A stretch of 64,000 bases of DNA, taken from Struthio camelus. Its lineage: Eukaryota; Chordata; Aves; Struthioniformes; Struthionidae. Made by a program: the position numbers and the translations under genes. The notes beneath the pieces are model-generated. The model did not search any database. It was not told the origin of the DNA and saw only the letters and a program-made list of their open reading frames with translations. Shown here one piece after another: positions 42,968 to 55,906 of the stretch. The stretch lies in contig NC_090981.1 in NCBI RefSeq assembly GCF_040807025.1, forward strand, positions 70,193,645-70,257,644, read 5' to 3'. Numbering within the stretch: the first letter of the stretch is position 1; each line of letters opens with the position of its first letter.

Positions 42968-45152
42968 TAGTACCTGTTTTAGCAGACAATCGCGTGTCCC
43001 TTTAGGCCCCAGGAAGCAGAAAGTTCTGACCTGACAGCAAAGTATTTGGTCTTTTTAACGCTCTTGCGGCTGAAGGTGACTCCTAATGAAAAGCAATGAG
43101 AATTCTGAGGATTCACTGGAAACGTAAGAGACAGTATCTGCCCTTTTTAAAAGGCTGTGTGCTTCCGCTAATAATACCTGTAGTAATCAAGCCACTAGAT
43201 TTTTCTGACAATAAGAGCCTTTAAGCTGCGATCGCTACTCGAAAAGTCCAGATATTTTAGAAACTGAACGAGCCTTCTGAGCTTGCTGACTGCAGTACCT
43301 CGAAAGATGATCAGAGTGCTGATGTTTTCATGCTTTAGTGTGGTAGAGATGCTCTGTGCAAACATCCCTTGTGTTTAATCTTCAAAACTGCGCAGACTGT
43401 CACGGAGCTCTCTTTTGACTATCTACTTTGCGTAACAAACAGAAAGGCAGGAGGTTGACAGTGCTAAATGAGTAAGGTCATTGCTTGTTTAGGGGTTGCA
43501 AATTTTATGGAATTTTGTCCTTTTAAATCTCATCTAGAATATGCTTGCAAAAAATCCCTGGGAAGAAAACAAGGAGTATAAGCAGCTTTTGAATATTATT
43601 AGCAATACTTACACGTTCTGGATGGGTTCTTAGGGTCCCCCATGGTCTTCTGCCCTCCCCATTACCCCCAAATTTACCCATTTTGCAGTGTTTTGGCACT
43701 TATTTTGCTCTTTCTTGTCCCGAAGCAGGTCAGGGTTTGGTGTGGACAGAGGGGGGAAGGAGCCAGCTGTGGGTAAATGGGCCCTGGATGGCATCGCGGG
43801 GACACGGCGAATCCTGGCACAGCCCATCTTCAGCACGGGGAGAGGCCGGAGTGCTGCCGTGATGAGTGCTGAGAAAGGTACCTCTCTTTGGATTATGTGC
43901 ACCCCAGAGCCCACCTTCTGGCCTTTCATTCTCCCCCGATCCCTCCTGTCAAGTATTTGTGCTCTGCGGATGCTTGAGTTTGGCTTTTTGTGACTTGTAG
44001 GTTCCTCCGCTGAGGTTCTTTTTGCCCCTGAGGTCCTCCCTTTCACCATCTTGTCCCCACAGAACCCTGAATTGTTTCTTCTCCCTCGCCCAGCCCACAA
44101 CATCCCTTCCTTTTCCTTTTCTTTTTTGCTGCCCCTCGATCCTTCCTTTTGCAATTTTGCACCACCAGTTCACTCTGTTAAGCTCTTCTCTCTTTTGGGC
44201 TTTTTGCACCCCCCACCCCCCACCCCCTTTGTAAAGCTTTTTTTGTGCCGCTTACAAGCTTCTGGCTTTTTTTCCCCTGAGAAGCCTTCCTTCTGGCTTT
44301 GTGTGTCAGCACCCTCCCCTTTTTGAATAAAGCAGAGATTAAAGGCAAACTCGGTATCTCTTTATGCAGCTGCAACCCTTTGGAGGGGAAGCAAATACGT
44401 TATTGTGGTTTGTAGTATTTCTGGGCTAACTCTGGGGAAATCCTCATCACAGTTTGGATTTTTTGTTGTTGTTTCTATAAGTTCGTTGCTTTGAAAGTTT
44501 GAAACTAGTATTCGTTTGGCTTACTGCCTTACTGTCATAACTGAGCGTAAAGCAGAGATTGTGTTGCCATTGCATATGACCTCCCTCATATGGTGCTTGC
44601 GTTCATATACGTGTGTTCTCCCCAGGAGTACTCTTGCCTTTTCCTTTCCTTTAGTAAACAAACGCCTTTCTGAGCCAATACCGAGCAACACGGTGGATGT
44701 GCTTCTAGCGCTAACGTCGCGTCGCAGGAGGCAGCTGAGAGCAGTCGATAAGCCGGTGCTCTAGACATGCAAAGGCAGGAAGAAGCGGACTAGCTATTGA
44801 GCTTCCCTCGAGAGCAGAGGAAGAGGAGAAGAAACCCAGGGGGCGGTCATACGCCCGCTGACGATTCCGGAGGCTTTGCCTTGCAATGCGTTTCTCCTGG
44901 TAGGCGGCAGCACTCATTGCCCGTGGCGGGTAAGGGCCGGAACCACCTTGCGCTGAGGGCTCAGCAGAACCAGAGAGGCGAGGGTGTCCCTGGGGTGGCT
45001 GCGGGTGCCTGGATTTCTCCGGCCCACCTCAAGGCATGCGTTGCGGGGAGAAAAGGGTGCGGGCTTTCAGGGGCCTGGCAGTGCTCTGCTCCGTGCGGGC
45101 ACAGGGCAGGGTCTGCCCTGAACACATGTTTGCCTCTCCCTGTCTTTGTTTT
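42968..45152. other. Low-copy segment of unit B, with poly(A) signal
   Basis: The counterpart of 17,301-19,485, with AATAAA at 44,326-44,331. B-private bases lie at about 42,975, 42,981 and 43,590, and there is a T for C in the GATGCTTGAG word near 43,973. No gene recognised. Confidence 0.5.
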
Positions 45153-45156
45153 AATT

Positions 45157-45307
45157 CCTGCCTTTAGGGCTGAGGTTCCTCCCCAGAGCAGACTTGTACG
45201 TGTGCCCTCGCTCGTGTAGATGCAGATGGCCTGGAGGTGTGGGGAGGCAGGCTGTCCCGCGAGAAGGACTTTTGCGCGGCGTCCCGGGGAGGATAGCTGC
45301 GATGTAC
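45157..45307 (+). repeat. X-family repeat, partial copy e, unit B
   Basis: Nearly identical to 19,490-19,640. The following 45,308-45,759 holds no gene that I can see. Confidence 0.45.
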
Positions 45308-45759
45308 CTCGTGCACCCAAGGGTGTTGGTAAGCGACAAGATAACAAGTGGCTGTTTCCTGGTCACTCCCCTCACTAGAGAAAAATCGATTTACAGATTG
45401 GCTTTCACATGGAGAGAGAAACAGTACACCTTTCCTCAGGTCTGGTTGGGGTTTCACAGTGTGCCTGCACTAACACGTGGTCGTTGTCAGAGACGGTTTA
45501 GACGGGTTGCCTGCAGAGAGGTAGGAAAGGCATTACCTTTCGTGGACAGTGCTGTGGTGGGCAGAGCTACGGACGAAGAGGTGTGAGAGCGAGGTGCCTG
45601 AGCCTTAAAACTGACTGGAAGGGACAGGATTCAAGGCCGGTTGGTGCACAGCACACAGCGCAACGCCAGGCTCATTATAAAGGTACTGTAATTGGGGAAA
45701 CGGCCCGCTGACAGAAGAAGAAAGGTTAAAGCTCTGTGTGAAATAAAGGGTCCTTCCCA

Positions 45760-46232
45760 TCAGTGCTGAGGAAGAGGGTCGCGTTTCTTAGAGCAGCATA
45801 TCCGTCGTTTTTCTGGTAGCAGCAGAGCACCGCAGTGGGAGGTTCTGGAAGAGTCAGGAGCAGAACTGGCAGGAGGCTCTTTTCCCTGTCCGGATGGAAA
45901 AACGGCTGTAAGCACGCTTGCCAGAAACCGAGGAGGCCGAGGACGAGGCCCGGCTGGGGCCCTTGCCTTGGGCCCTGACTGCGGGCACCCGGCGCGCCCT
46001 GCCACCCGAGGCCTGCTCGCCCCAGGCGCGACTGCCACCGCCACCACCCCTCGGCGCTGCTGCGCCCCGGTGCTGCACCGCCGCCGAGACACGGGGTGCT
46101 CGTGAGGTCCCCGCCACCGTCTCCTCCTGCAGGACACAGGTGCCCGGGGGGAGGGTACGAAAGGGTCGGGGCGGCCCGACCGGAGGGTGCGGGGAGCGGC
46201 GGCGGCCGCTGCCGGCCTAGGCCAGCGGGGTC
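45760..46232 (-). other. CpG island with open minus-strand frames, unit B
   Basis: Nearly identical to 20,093-20,565, with the same open frames on the minus strand (125 codons to 45,760; 87 codons to 45,854). Confidence 0.2.
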
Positions 46233-46606
46233 GCGCATGCGCACTGGATCAGACCGGCTCGCGGCTGCGGCAAGCGGAGTGGCGCATGCGCATTGGGGGG
46301 GCGACCCGCTTACTCCCTGCTGCCCTCAAGTGACTACGAACCGGTACTGCAGGCAGGGGATTAACGCATGCGCACTGCTCCAGATGTGCTCCATGCTGCC
46401 CTCGGGTGATGCCACCCCAATAGTGCAGCCAGCCGACGAACGCATGCGTCCTGGACGCATCGGTTCCTTGGTGCCCCTCGAGCGATGAAAGCCTGCCAGC
46501 CAACCAGCCGCCTCGCGCATGCGCGCCGCCCCGACACTGCTCCCTGCGGCCCTCAGCTACGAACAGCGTAGTACTGCAGGCAGCCGCAGCGCGCAGGCGC
46601 ACTTGC
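46233..46606. repeat. Decayed left-edge units of the 76-bp array, unit B
   Basis: The same five diverged units as 20,566-20,939, differing by single bases (one more G near 46,300, and GATGCC for GATACC near 46,409). Confidence 0.8.
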
Positions 46607-49600
46607 TCGGCGTGGCTCGCTGGTGCCCTCGGCTGGCCAGAAATCGGTACTGCAGCCCGAAAAATCAGTACTGCAGGCGAAGCGGGGCGCAGGCGCAGTG
46701 GTTTCGGCGTGGCTCGTTGGTGCCCTCGGCTGGCCAGAAATCGGTACTGCAGGTGAAGCGGGGCGCAGGCGCAGTGGTTTCGGCGTGGCTCGTGGGTGCC
46801 CTCGGCTGGCCAGAAATCGGTACTGCAGGCGAAGCGGGGCGCAGGCGCAGTGGTTTCGGCGTGGCTCGTTGGTGCCCTCGGCTGGCCAGAAATCGGTACT
46901 GCAGGCGAAGCGGGGCGCAGGCGGAGTGGTTTCGGCGTGGCTCGTGGGTGCCCTCGGCTGGCCAGAAATCGGTCCTGCAGGCGAAGCGGGGCGCATGCGC
47001 AGTGGTTTCGGCGTGGCTCGTTGGTGCCCTCGGCTGGCCAGAAATCGGTACTGCAGGCGAAGCGGGGCGCATGCGCAGTGGTTTCGGCGTGGCTCGTTGG
47101 TGCCCTCGGCTGGCGAAAAATCGGTACTGCAGGCGAAGCGGGGCGCATGCGCAGTGGTTTCGGCGTGGCTCGTTGGTGCCCTCGGCTGGCCAGAAATCGG
47201 TACTGCAGGCGAAGCGGGGCGCATGCGCAGTGGTTTCGGCGTGGCTCGTGGGTGCCCTCGGCTGGCCAGAAATCGGTACTGCAGGCGAAGCGGGGCGCAG
47301 GCGCAGTGGTTTCGGCGTGGCTCGTTGGTGCCCTCGGCTGGCCAGAAATCGGTACTGCAGGCGAAGCGGGGCGCAGGCGCAGTGGTTTCGGCGTGGCTCG
47401 TGGGTGCCCTCGGCTGGCCAGAAATCGGTACTGCAGGCGAAGCGGGGCGCATGCGCAGTGGTTTCGGCGTGGCTCGTTGGTGCCCTCGGCTGGCCAGAAA
47501 TCGGTACTGCAGCCCGAAAAATCGGTACTGCGGGCGAAGCGGGGCGCAGGCGCAGTGGTTTCGGCGTGGCTCGTTGGTGCCCTCGGCTGACCAGAAATCG
47601 GTACTGCAGCCCGAAAAATCGGTACTGCAGGCGAAGCGGGGCGCAGGCGCAGTGGTTTCGGCGTGGCTCGTTGGTGCCCTCGGCTGGCCAGAAATCGGTA
47701 CTGCAAGCGAAGCGGGGCGCATGCGCACTGGGTTTCGGCGTGGCTCGTGGGTGCCCTCGGCTGGCCAGAAATCGGTACTGCAGGCGAAGCGGGGCGCATG
47801 CGCACTGGGTTTCGGCGTGGCTCGTTGGTGCCCTCGGCTGGCCAGAAATCGGTACTGCAGGTGAAGCGGGGCGCAGGCGCAGTGGTTTCGGCGTGGCTCG
47901 TTGGTGCCCTCGGCTGGCCAGAAATCGGTACTGCAGGCGAAGCGGGGCGCAGGCGCAGTGGTTTCGGCGTGGCTCGTTGGTGCCCTCGGCTGGCCAGAAA
48001 TCGGTACTGCAGGCGAAGCGGGGCGCAGGCGCAGTGGTTTCGGCGTGGCTCGTGGGTGCCCTCGGCAGGCCAGAAATCGGTACTGCAGGCGAAGCGGGGC
48101 GCAGGCGCAGTGGTTTCGGCGTGGCTCGTTGGTGCCCTCGGCTGGCCAGAAATCGGTACTGCAGGCGAAGCGGGGCGCATGCGCAGTGGTTTCGGCGTGG
48201 CTCGTTGGTGCCCTCGGCTGGCCAGAAATCGGTACTGCAGGCGAAGCGGGGCGCAGGCGCAGTGGTTTCGGCGTGGCTCGTGGGTGCCCTCGGCTGGCCA
48301 GAAATCGGTACTGCAGGCGAAGCGGGGCGCATGCGCACTGGGTTTCGGCGTGACTCGTGGGTGCCCTCGGCTGGCCAGAAATCGGTACTGCAGGCGAAGC
48401 GGGGCGCATGCGCACTGGGTTTCGGCGTGGGTCGTTGGTGCCCTCGGCTGGCCAGAAATCGGTACTGCAGGCGAAGCGGGGCGCAGGCGCAGTGGTTTCG
48501 GCGTGGCTCGTTGGTGCCCTCGGCTGGCCAGAAATCGGTACTGCAGGCGAAGCGGGGCGCAGGCGCAGTGGTTTCGGCGTGACTCGTGGGTGCCCTCGGC
48601 TGGCCAGAAATCGGTACTGCAGGCGAAGCGGGGCGCATGCGCAGTGGTTTCGGCGTGGCTCGTTGGTGCCCTCGGCTGGCCAGAAATCGGTACTGCAGGC
48701 GAAGCGGGGCGCAGGCGCAGTGGTTTTGGCGTGACCCGTGGGTGCCCTCGGCTGGCCAGAAATCGGTACTGCAGGCGAAGCGGGGCGCAGGCGCAGTGGT
48801 TTCGGCGTGGCTCGTTGGTGCCCTCGGCTGGCCAGAAATCGGTACTGCAGGCGAAGCGGGGCGCATGCGCAGTGGTTTCGGCGTGGCTCGTTGGTGCCCT
48901 CGGCTGGCCAGAAATCGGTACTGCAGGCGAAGCGGGGCGCATGCGCACTGGGTTTCGGCGTGGCTCGTTGGTGCCCTCGGCTGGCCAGAAATCGGTACTG
49001 CAGCCCGAAAAAACGGTCCTGCAGGCGAAGCGGGGCGCATGCGCACTGGGTTTCGGCGTGGCTCGTGGGTGCCCTCGGCTGGCCAGAAATCGGTACTGCA
49101 GGCGAAGCGGGGCGCATGCGCAGTGGTTTCGGCGTGGCTCGTTGGTGCCCTCGGCTGGCCAGAAATCGGTACTGCAGGCGAAGCGGGGCGCATGCGCAGT
49201 GGTTTCGGCGTGGCTCGTTGGTGCCCTCGGCTGGCCAGAAATCGGTACTGCAGGCGAAGCGGGGCGCAGGCGCAGTGGTTTCGGCGTGGCTCGTTGGTGC
49301 CCTCGGCTGGCGAAAAATCGGTACTGCAGGCGAAGCGGGGCGCATGCGCAGTGGTTTCGGCGTGGCTCGTTGGTGCCCTCGGCTGACCAGAAATCGGTAC
49401 TGCAGCCCGAAAAATCGGTACTGCAGGCGAAGCGGGGCGCAGGCGCAGTGGTTTCGGCGTGGCTCGTTGGTGCCCTCGGCTGGCCAGAAATCGGTACTGC
49501 AGGCGAAGCGGGGCGCAGGCGCAGTGGTTTCGGCGTGGCTCGTTGGTGCCCTCGGCTGGCCAGAAATCGGTACTGCAGGCGAAGCGGGGCGCAGGCGCAG

Positions 49601-52600
49601 TGGTTTCGGCGTGGCTCGTTGGTGCCCTCGGCTGGCCAGAAATCGGTACTGCAGGCGAAGCGGGGCGCATGCGCACTGGGTTTCGGCGTGGCTCGTTGGT
49701 GCCCTCGGCTGGCCAGAAATCGGTACTGCAGGCGAAGCGGGGCGCAGGCGCAGTGGTTTCGGCGTGGCTCGTTGGTGCCCTCGGCTGGCCAGAAATCGGT
49801 ACTGCAGGCGAAGCGGGGCGCATGCGCACTGGGTTTCGGCGTGACTCGTGGGTGCCCTCGGCTGGCCAGAAATCGGTACTGCAGGCGAAGCGGGGCGCAT
49901 GCGCAGTGGTTTCGGCGTGGCTCGTTGGTGCCCTCGGCTGGCCAGAAATCGGTACTGCAGGCGAAGCGGGGCGCATGCGCAGTGGTTTCGGCGTGGCTCG
50001 TGGGGGCCCTCGGCTGGCCAGAAATCGGTACTGCAGGCGAAGCGGGGCGCATGCGCAGTGGTTTCGGCGTGGCTCGTTGGTGCCCTCGGCTGGCCAGAAA
50101 TCGGTACTGCAGGCGAAGCGGGGCGCATGCGCAGTGGTTTCGGCGTGGCTCGTTGGTGCCCTCGGCTGGCGAAAAATCGGTACTGCAGGCGAAGCGGGGC
50201 GCAGGCGCAGTGGTTTCGGCGTGGCTCGTTGGTGCCCTCGGCTGGCCAGAAATCGGTACTGCAGCCCGAAAAATCGGTACTGCAGGCGAAGCGGGGCGCA
50301 TGCGCAGTGGTTTCGGCGTGGCTCGTTGGTGCCCTCGGCTGGCCAGAAATTGGTACTGCAGGCGAAGCGGGGCGCATGCGCAGTGGTTTCGGCGTGGCTC
50401 GTTGGTGCCCTCGGCTGGCGAAAAATCGGTACTGCAGGCGAAGCGGGGCGCAGGCGCAGTGGTTTCGGCGTGGCTCGTTGGTGCCCTCGGCTGGCCAGAA
50501 ATCGGTACTGCAGGCGAAGCGGGGCGCAGGCGCAGTGGTTTCGGCGTGGCTCGTTGGTGCCCTCGGCTGGCCAGAAATTGGTACTGCAGGCGAAGCGGGG
50601 CGCATGCGCAGTGGTTTCGGCGTGGCTCGTGGGTGCCCTCGGCTGGCCAGAAATCGGTACTGCAGCGCGAAAAATCGGTACTGCAGGCGAAGCGGGGCGC
50701 ATGCGCACTGGGTTTCGGCGTGGCTCGTTGGTGCCCTCGGCTGGCCAGAAATCGGTACTGCAGCCCGAAAAATCGGTACTGCAGGCGAAGCGGGGCGCAT
50801 GCGCACTGGGTTTCGGCGTGGCTCGTTGGTGCCCTCGGCTGGCCAGAAATCGGTACTGCAGGCGAAGCGGGGCGCATGCGCAGTGGTTTCGGCGTGGCTC
50901 GTTGGTGCCCTCGGCTGGCCAGAAATCGGTACTGCAGGCGAAGCGGGGCGCAGGCGCAGTGGTTTCGGCGTGGCTCGTTGGTGCCCTCGGCTGGCCAGAA
51001 ATCGGTACTGCAGGCGAAGCGGGGCGCAGGCGCAGTGGTTTCGGCGTGACTCGTGGGTGCCCTCGGCTGGCCAGAAATCGGTACTGCAGGCGAAGCGGGG
51101 CGCATGCGCAGTGGTTTCGGCGTGGCTCGTTGGTGCCCTCGGCTGGCCAGAAATCGGTACTGCAGGCGAAGCGGGGCGCAGGCGCAGTGGTTTCGGCGTG
51201 ACCCGTGGGTGCCCTCGGCTGGCCAGAAATCGGTACTGCAGGCGAAGCGGGGCGCAGGCGCAGTGGTTTCGGCGTGGGTCGTTGGTGCCCTCGGCTGGCC
51301 AGAAATCGGTACTGCAGGCGAAGCGGGGCGCAGGCACACTGGGTTTCGGCGTGGCTCGTTGGTGCCCTCGGCTGGCCAGAAATCGGTACTGCAGGCGAAG
51401 CGGGGCGCATGCGCACTGGGTTTCGGCGTGGCTCGTGGGTGCCCTCGGCTGGCCAGAAATCGGTACTGCAGCCCGAAAAAACGGTCCTGCAGGCGAAGCG
51501 GGGCGCATGCGCACTGGGTTTCGGCGTGGCTCGTTGGTGCCCTCGGCTGGCCAGAAATCGGTACTGCAGGCGAAGCGGGGCGCATGCGCAGTGGTTTCGG
51601 CGTGGCTCGTTGGTGCCCTCGGCTGGCCAGAAATCGGTACTGCAGGCGAAGCGGGGCGCATGCGCAGTGGTTTCGGCGTGGCTCGTTGGTGCCCTCGGCT
51701 GGCCAGAAATCGGTACTGCAGGCGAAGCGGGGCGCATGCGCAGTGGTTTCGGCGTGGCTCGTTGGTGCCCTCGGCTGGCCAGAAATCGGTACTGCAGGCG
51801 AAGCGGGGCGCATGCGCACTGGGTTTCGGCGTGGCTCGTTGGTGCCCTCGGCTGGCCAGAAATCGGTACTGCAGCGCGAAAAATCGGTACTGCAGGCGAA
51901 GCGGGGCGCAGGCGCAGTGGTTTCGGCGTGGCTCGTGGGTGCCCTCGGCTGGCCAGAAATCGGTACTGCAGGCGAAGCGGGGCGCATGCGCAGTGGTTTC
52001 GGCGTGGCTCGTTGGTGCCCTCGGCTGGCCAGAAATCGGTCCTGCAGCGCGAAAAATCGGTACTGCAGGCGAAGCGGGGCGCATGCGCAGTGGTTTCGGC
52101 GTGGCTCGTTGGTGCCCTCGGCTGGCCAGAAATCGGTACTGCAGCGCGAAAAATCCGTACTGCAGGCGAAGCGGGGCGCATGCGCACTGGGTTTCGGTGT
52201 GGCTCGTTGGTGCCCTCGGCTGACGAAAAATCGGTACTGCAGGCGAAGCGGGGCGCATGCGCAGTGGTTTCGGCGTGGCTCGTTGGTGCCCTCGGCTGGC
52301 CAAAAATCGGTACTGCAGGCGAAGCGGGGTGCATGCGCAGTGGTTTCGGCGTGGCTCGTTGGTGCCCTCGGCTGGCCAGAAATCGGTACTGCAGGCGAAG
52401 CGGGGCGCAGGCGCAGTGGTTTCGGCGTGGCTCGTTGGTGCCCTCGGCTGGCCAGAAATCGGTACTGCAGGCGAAGCGGGGCGCATGCGCAGTGGTTTCG
52501 GCGTGGCTCGTTGGTGCCCTCGGCTGGCCAGAAATCGGTACTGCAGGCGAAGCGGGGCGCATGCGCAGTGGTTTCGGCGTGGCTCGTGGGTGCCCTCGGC

Positions 52601-52887
52601 TGGCCAGAAATCGGTACTGCAGGCGAAGCGGGGCGCATGCGCAGTGGTTTCGGCGTGGCTCGTGGGTGCCCTCGGCTGGCCAAAAATCGGTACTGCAGGC
52701 GAAGCGGGGCGCAGGCGCAGTGGTTTCGGCGTGGCTCGTTGGTGCCCTCGGCTGGCCAGAAATCGGTACTGCAGGCGAAGCGGGGCGCAGGCGCAGTGGT
52801 TTCGGCGTGGCTCGTTGGTGCCCTCGGCTGGCCAGAAATCGGTACTGCAGGCGAAGCGGGGCGCAGGCGCAGTGGTTTCGGCGTGGC
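46607..52887. repeat. 76/77-bp CpG-rich minisatellite, unit B
   Basis: Roughly 80 units of the same kinds as in A, but about 5.15 kb shorter. Several variant strings are shared with A (for example GTGACCCGTGGGTGCC at 30,607, 48,731 and 51,199; GAAAAAACGGTCCTGC at 49,008 and 51,475), so the arrays differ by block gains or losses and not only by point changes. The open frames through it are by-products of the stop-free unit. Confidence 0.95.
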
Positions 52888-53231
52888 GAAGCGGGGCGCA
52901 GGTGCACTTGCTCGTCGGCGCTCGTTGGTGCCCTCGGCTGGCGAAAAGTGGGTACTGCAGGCGAAGCGGGGCGCATGCGCGGTGCTCGAGAGCCGGGCCC
53001 CCCGCGCTCCCGCGCCCCGTTCGCGATCGGCGCATGCGCGGAGGGCGGCGCATGCGCGGCGGCGGGCAGCAGCATGGCGGCGCGCGGGGACGGAGTTTTC
53101 GCTGGGGCGGCGGCGGGTGCGGGCCGAGGCCGCCCGGAGTCGGAGATCTGGGGGCCCCGGTGAGGTGAGCGCGTCCCCTCGGGCGGCCGCGGGCGTCGGG
53201 CGGTTTCTGCCCGCGGGGGCCGTCGCTGCGT
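52888..53231 (+). promoter_or_regulatory. Right edge of array and NRF1/CpG-island promoter, B/C junction
   Basis: A copy of 32,371-32,714 with the same CACTTGCTCG edge unit and three GCGCATGCGCGG sites (52,971, 53,030 and 53,048), then the YY1-like ATGGCGGC at 53,074. Confidence 0.55.
53074..53159 (+). CDS. Candidate first exon, unit C (unknown product)
   Basis: Base-for-base copy of 32,557-32,642: ATG at 53,074, GTGAGG donor at 53,160. If transcribed, every inner unit would carry its own copy of this promoter and exon. Low-complexity peptide, function unknown. Confidence 0.25.
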
Positions 53232-53359
53232 GGAGGCGGAGGTGCGGGGCGAGATTTGGGGAGGGGGCTCGTGCCTGGCGCCGCGCCGCGCCGGCAGCGC
53301 GGCCCAGGGTCTGCCGGGAGCGCGGGTTTGACCGTCCGTTTGCCGTGTGTCGCCCTCAG

Positions 53360-53498
53360 GGCCCCGGTTCCTCCCTGGCGCGGCCGGGGCGGGCGCTCGC
53401 CCCTGCGGAGGCGGCCGGGAGGAGCGGCGAGGCTGGCGGGCCCCGGAGCGGCGCTGGGCGGACGGCTCCCGTCGCGGCAGGCCTGCCCGAGGGTGCTG
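53360..53498 (+). CDS. Candidate second exon, unit C (unknown product)
   Basis: Copy of 32,843-32,981, bounded by the same CCCTCAG acceptor and GTAAGT donor, and open in the continuing frame. Confidence 0.25.
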
Positions 53499-54251
53499 GT
53501 AAGTCGCAAGGAAGCTTAAAGCTACCGGACCAAACCGACTTAAGGTCACTTTGAGCCAGGTGCAGTTAGCGCAGCGCCGAGAACGTTTACTTGAGAGTTG
53601 TAGCTAGGGAAACGAGAAGGTGGACAGGGGAAAAATACGCCCAGGCGCCCTGAGGCCTCCCCCAGTCGCAGGCACAGACTGTGGGCCCCAGCCAACCCGG
53701 GTACCAACTGACTGTAACCCCTGCTGAGCCTCGCTGAGCCCCGCGCCCTCCTGCACAGCTGCCCCACAGCTGTGGGGTTCCCCAGTCCAGTGTGTGTCGA
53801 TGGGTCCTCCGTTGCCTCTTACATCTCCCCAGGCACGCGTATGCTGCACAGGAGTGTGGGTGTCTCCAGCAGTGGCACAGCAGCCTGATGCCTCTTGTCT
53901 GGAAGGTGGGGTCCTTCACAGCTCTTCTGGGCTCTTGGTGAGTTCCCTGCTGCCTCTTCTGGCATTCTGTACAAGCTCGTAGATCCTTCCTCCTCTTCCA
54001 GTGGCTTCTCCTGCAAAGCTGACAGCCACATGCAGCACTGCTGTGCACTCAGTACGCATCTGGGGTGGCACCCCTGCCGTTGAGGGCCCTGCAGATTCCC
54101 ACCCTTCCTGCTTCCAGCTCCCCCAAAAGCCAAGAAACCACCCACAGATCCTGTCCTAACACCCCTACAGACCCCAAAATGCCTCCAAACCCTGCCACAA
54201 CATTGTCACTGACTCCAGACTTTCCCCCTCCAAGCCCCATACAGTCCTAAA
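53499..54251. other. Sequence after the exon-like block, unit C
   Basis: Same as 32,982-33,734; no gene is seen. Confidence 0.5.
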
Positions 54252-54668
54252 ACCACTCCTAGACCCTGTCCCCACAGCAGCGAGGTGTCCTAATTAGAGG
54301 GTGTGATCTGTGTCCCCCTTGACTCAGTCCTGCTTTGGAGAAAAGAGAATTTGCAGCACTTCTTGGTGAAGAATGTTGGCAGGTGGGTGCACAGATGACA
54401 AACCGATTTTTCTCTCTCTTTTTCTGAGCCACCTCTCGGGACCCTCTGTGCCTGCAAGAGGACTTTCTAAATGCGGCTGGTCTAGGATAATTGTGCTCTG
54501 TGCAATGCTTAAGGAGAACATTAACATACAATTGCAGGCTAAGGAATAACCTAAACAAATAAAAGGCTCAGGAAAAGCCTAAGGGAACGCTGAAGGGCTA
54601 TGGGAAGCCCCCAACCATACTGTAGAAAAAAGTGTGGGTCTTAGGCACGTCCTCAGAGAAGGAGAGAT
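54252..54668. repeat. Conserved 0.4-kb block, unit C
   Basis: Same as 33,735-34,151. Confidence 0.6.
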
Positions 54669-54956
54669 GTGTTACTCCAATCCATGGGACAATGGGTGCT
54701 ATTAATTACCACCTGTAATTACCAAAAGTTCTGTAAAAGCAGAAGGGGCTAGAGATGATGCATAGCAGATTATGGACTATACGTAAAGTTGAAACAAACA
54801 ACAACCCCCTCTTAAAATAGAAACAGGTTAGTCCTAGGCAGTAGATGAATGTAGCTTTGAGTAATGTGAAGAGCAGGGGTTATGTCAATCACCCTGAAAG
54901 CCCTGGAGAAGTGGTGCAAAAAATCTATACCCTTGTGGCCTCATCAGTCTTTTGGG

Positions 54957-55377
54957 TTTGTTTGGCAGGGTAGTCCACTGAAGGAGAACGTTTTGAAGAG
55001 AAGCAGCTAGACCTAGTGATCCAGTTGTTCACCTTTGGTCATTGCCTCTAAGGCAAGCATCCACGTATAGGAGGAATAATCTAGGAGATGTATCAAAAAG
55101 GTAACAGGTTTGAAACAGAGGCAGGCAAATTAAGTGCTGTCATTCTTCCATGTAGTTAAAGACTGAGAGAATTGTTGGTTAAGCATGTGTATACAAGGGT
55201 TTGAGAAAGGATATTGAATGGTACAATAACACTGAACCAGACTAAGGTTTCATGGAAGATGGCATAGGTGTGTATTAGGTGATGTGCCTGCCTGTCTAAT
55301 AACCTAGCCCTAGTTGCTGTATGTTTTGTTACCAAACTGTTTACCTGTAACGTATGATGCCGAGGGCTGTTATAACT
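54957..55377 (+). repeat. X-family repeat, copy b, unit C
   Basis: Same as 34,440-34,860. The next 0.5 kb to 55,906 is low-copy sequence without a gene. Confidence 0.55.
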
Positions 55378-55906
55378 GCTGTCTCCATCTCCCCAAAAGG
55401 GAAACCCCATTCCTCCTGTTGAGGAAGGATCCCTAGGAATAGTGATCAGGATAACAGATCACCAACATATAACAGAAGGTCTGCACGTGTTACAAAAAGT
55501 ATGCTGCATACATATTTCTTTGCATGTGACTTTATGTATCTATGAAGCATCATATTTTAAGAGCTACAAGACAGCAACTTATTATCATAGGGGAATGATA
55601 GTCAAGTGACCAGAGTTCCCGAAGAGGAAGTGAGAGTGAGAGAGAAGTATCTGAATTGTAAAATTAAGAGGTGAATTTCAGGAAGGCTCAATTGGTGCAA
55701 CCCCAGGTTCCTGATATGGCAATGGTATTTGGGGAAACAGGAATATAGTAGCTAGAAAAAAGGTTAAAGCCTTATGAAATTAAGACTCTTTCTTGTCAGT
55801 TCCAACTTTAGGGCAATTTTAGGAGGATTTAATTTCCTCCGGCAGTGTTAATATAACTTGCGTGGTATCGGCAGACCACGGTGGGAATTACGGGAAAGGA
55901 GTCAGG

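Larger units (their letters stand above)
32715..53231 (+). repeat. Macrosatellite unit B
   Basis: The complete inner unit is 20,517 bp long. The offset to unit C is a constant 20,517 from 32.7 kb to the poly-G tract at 41,951 and 20,516 after it, because the tract is one G shorter in C. Only scattered single-base differences from C are seen (for example 42,434 and 43,588 region). Its 76-bp array is about 5.15 kb shorter than in A. It carries a retrovirus-like pol fossil and about 945 bp (37,648-38,593) that A lacks. Confidence 0.92.

Noticed and set aside
46249-53549. Proteins of 2,100-2,300 residues across the unit B array
   Set aside because: Same cause as in unit A, and the frames run on into CpG-island and edge sequence without a gene-like boundary.
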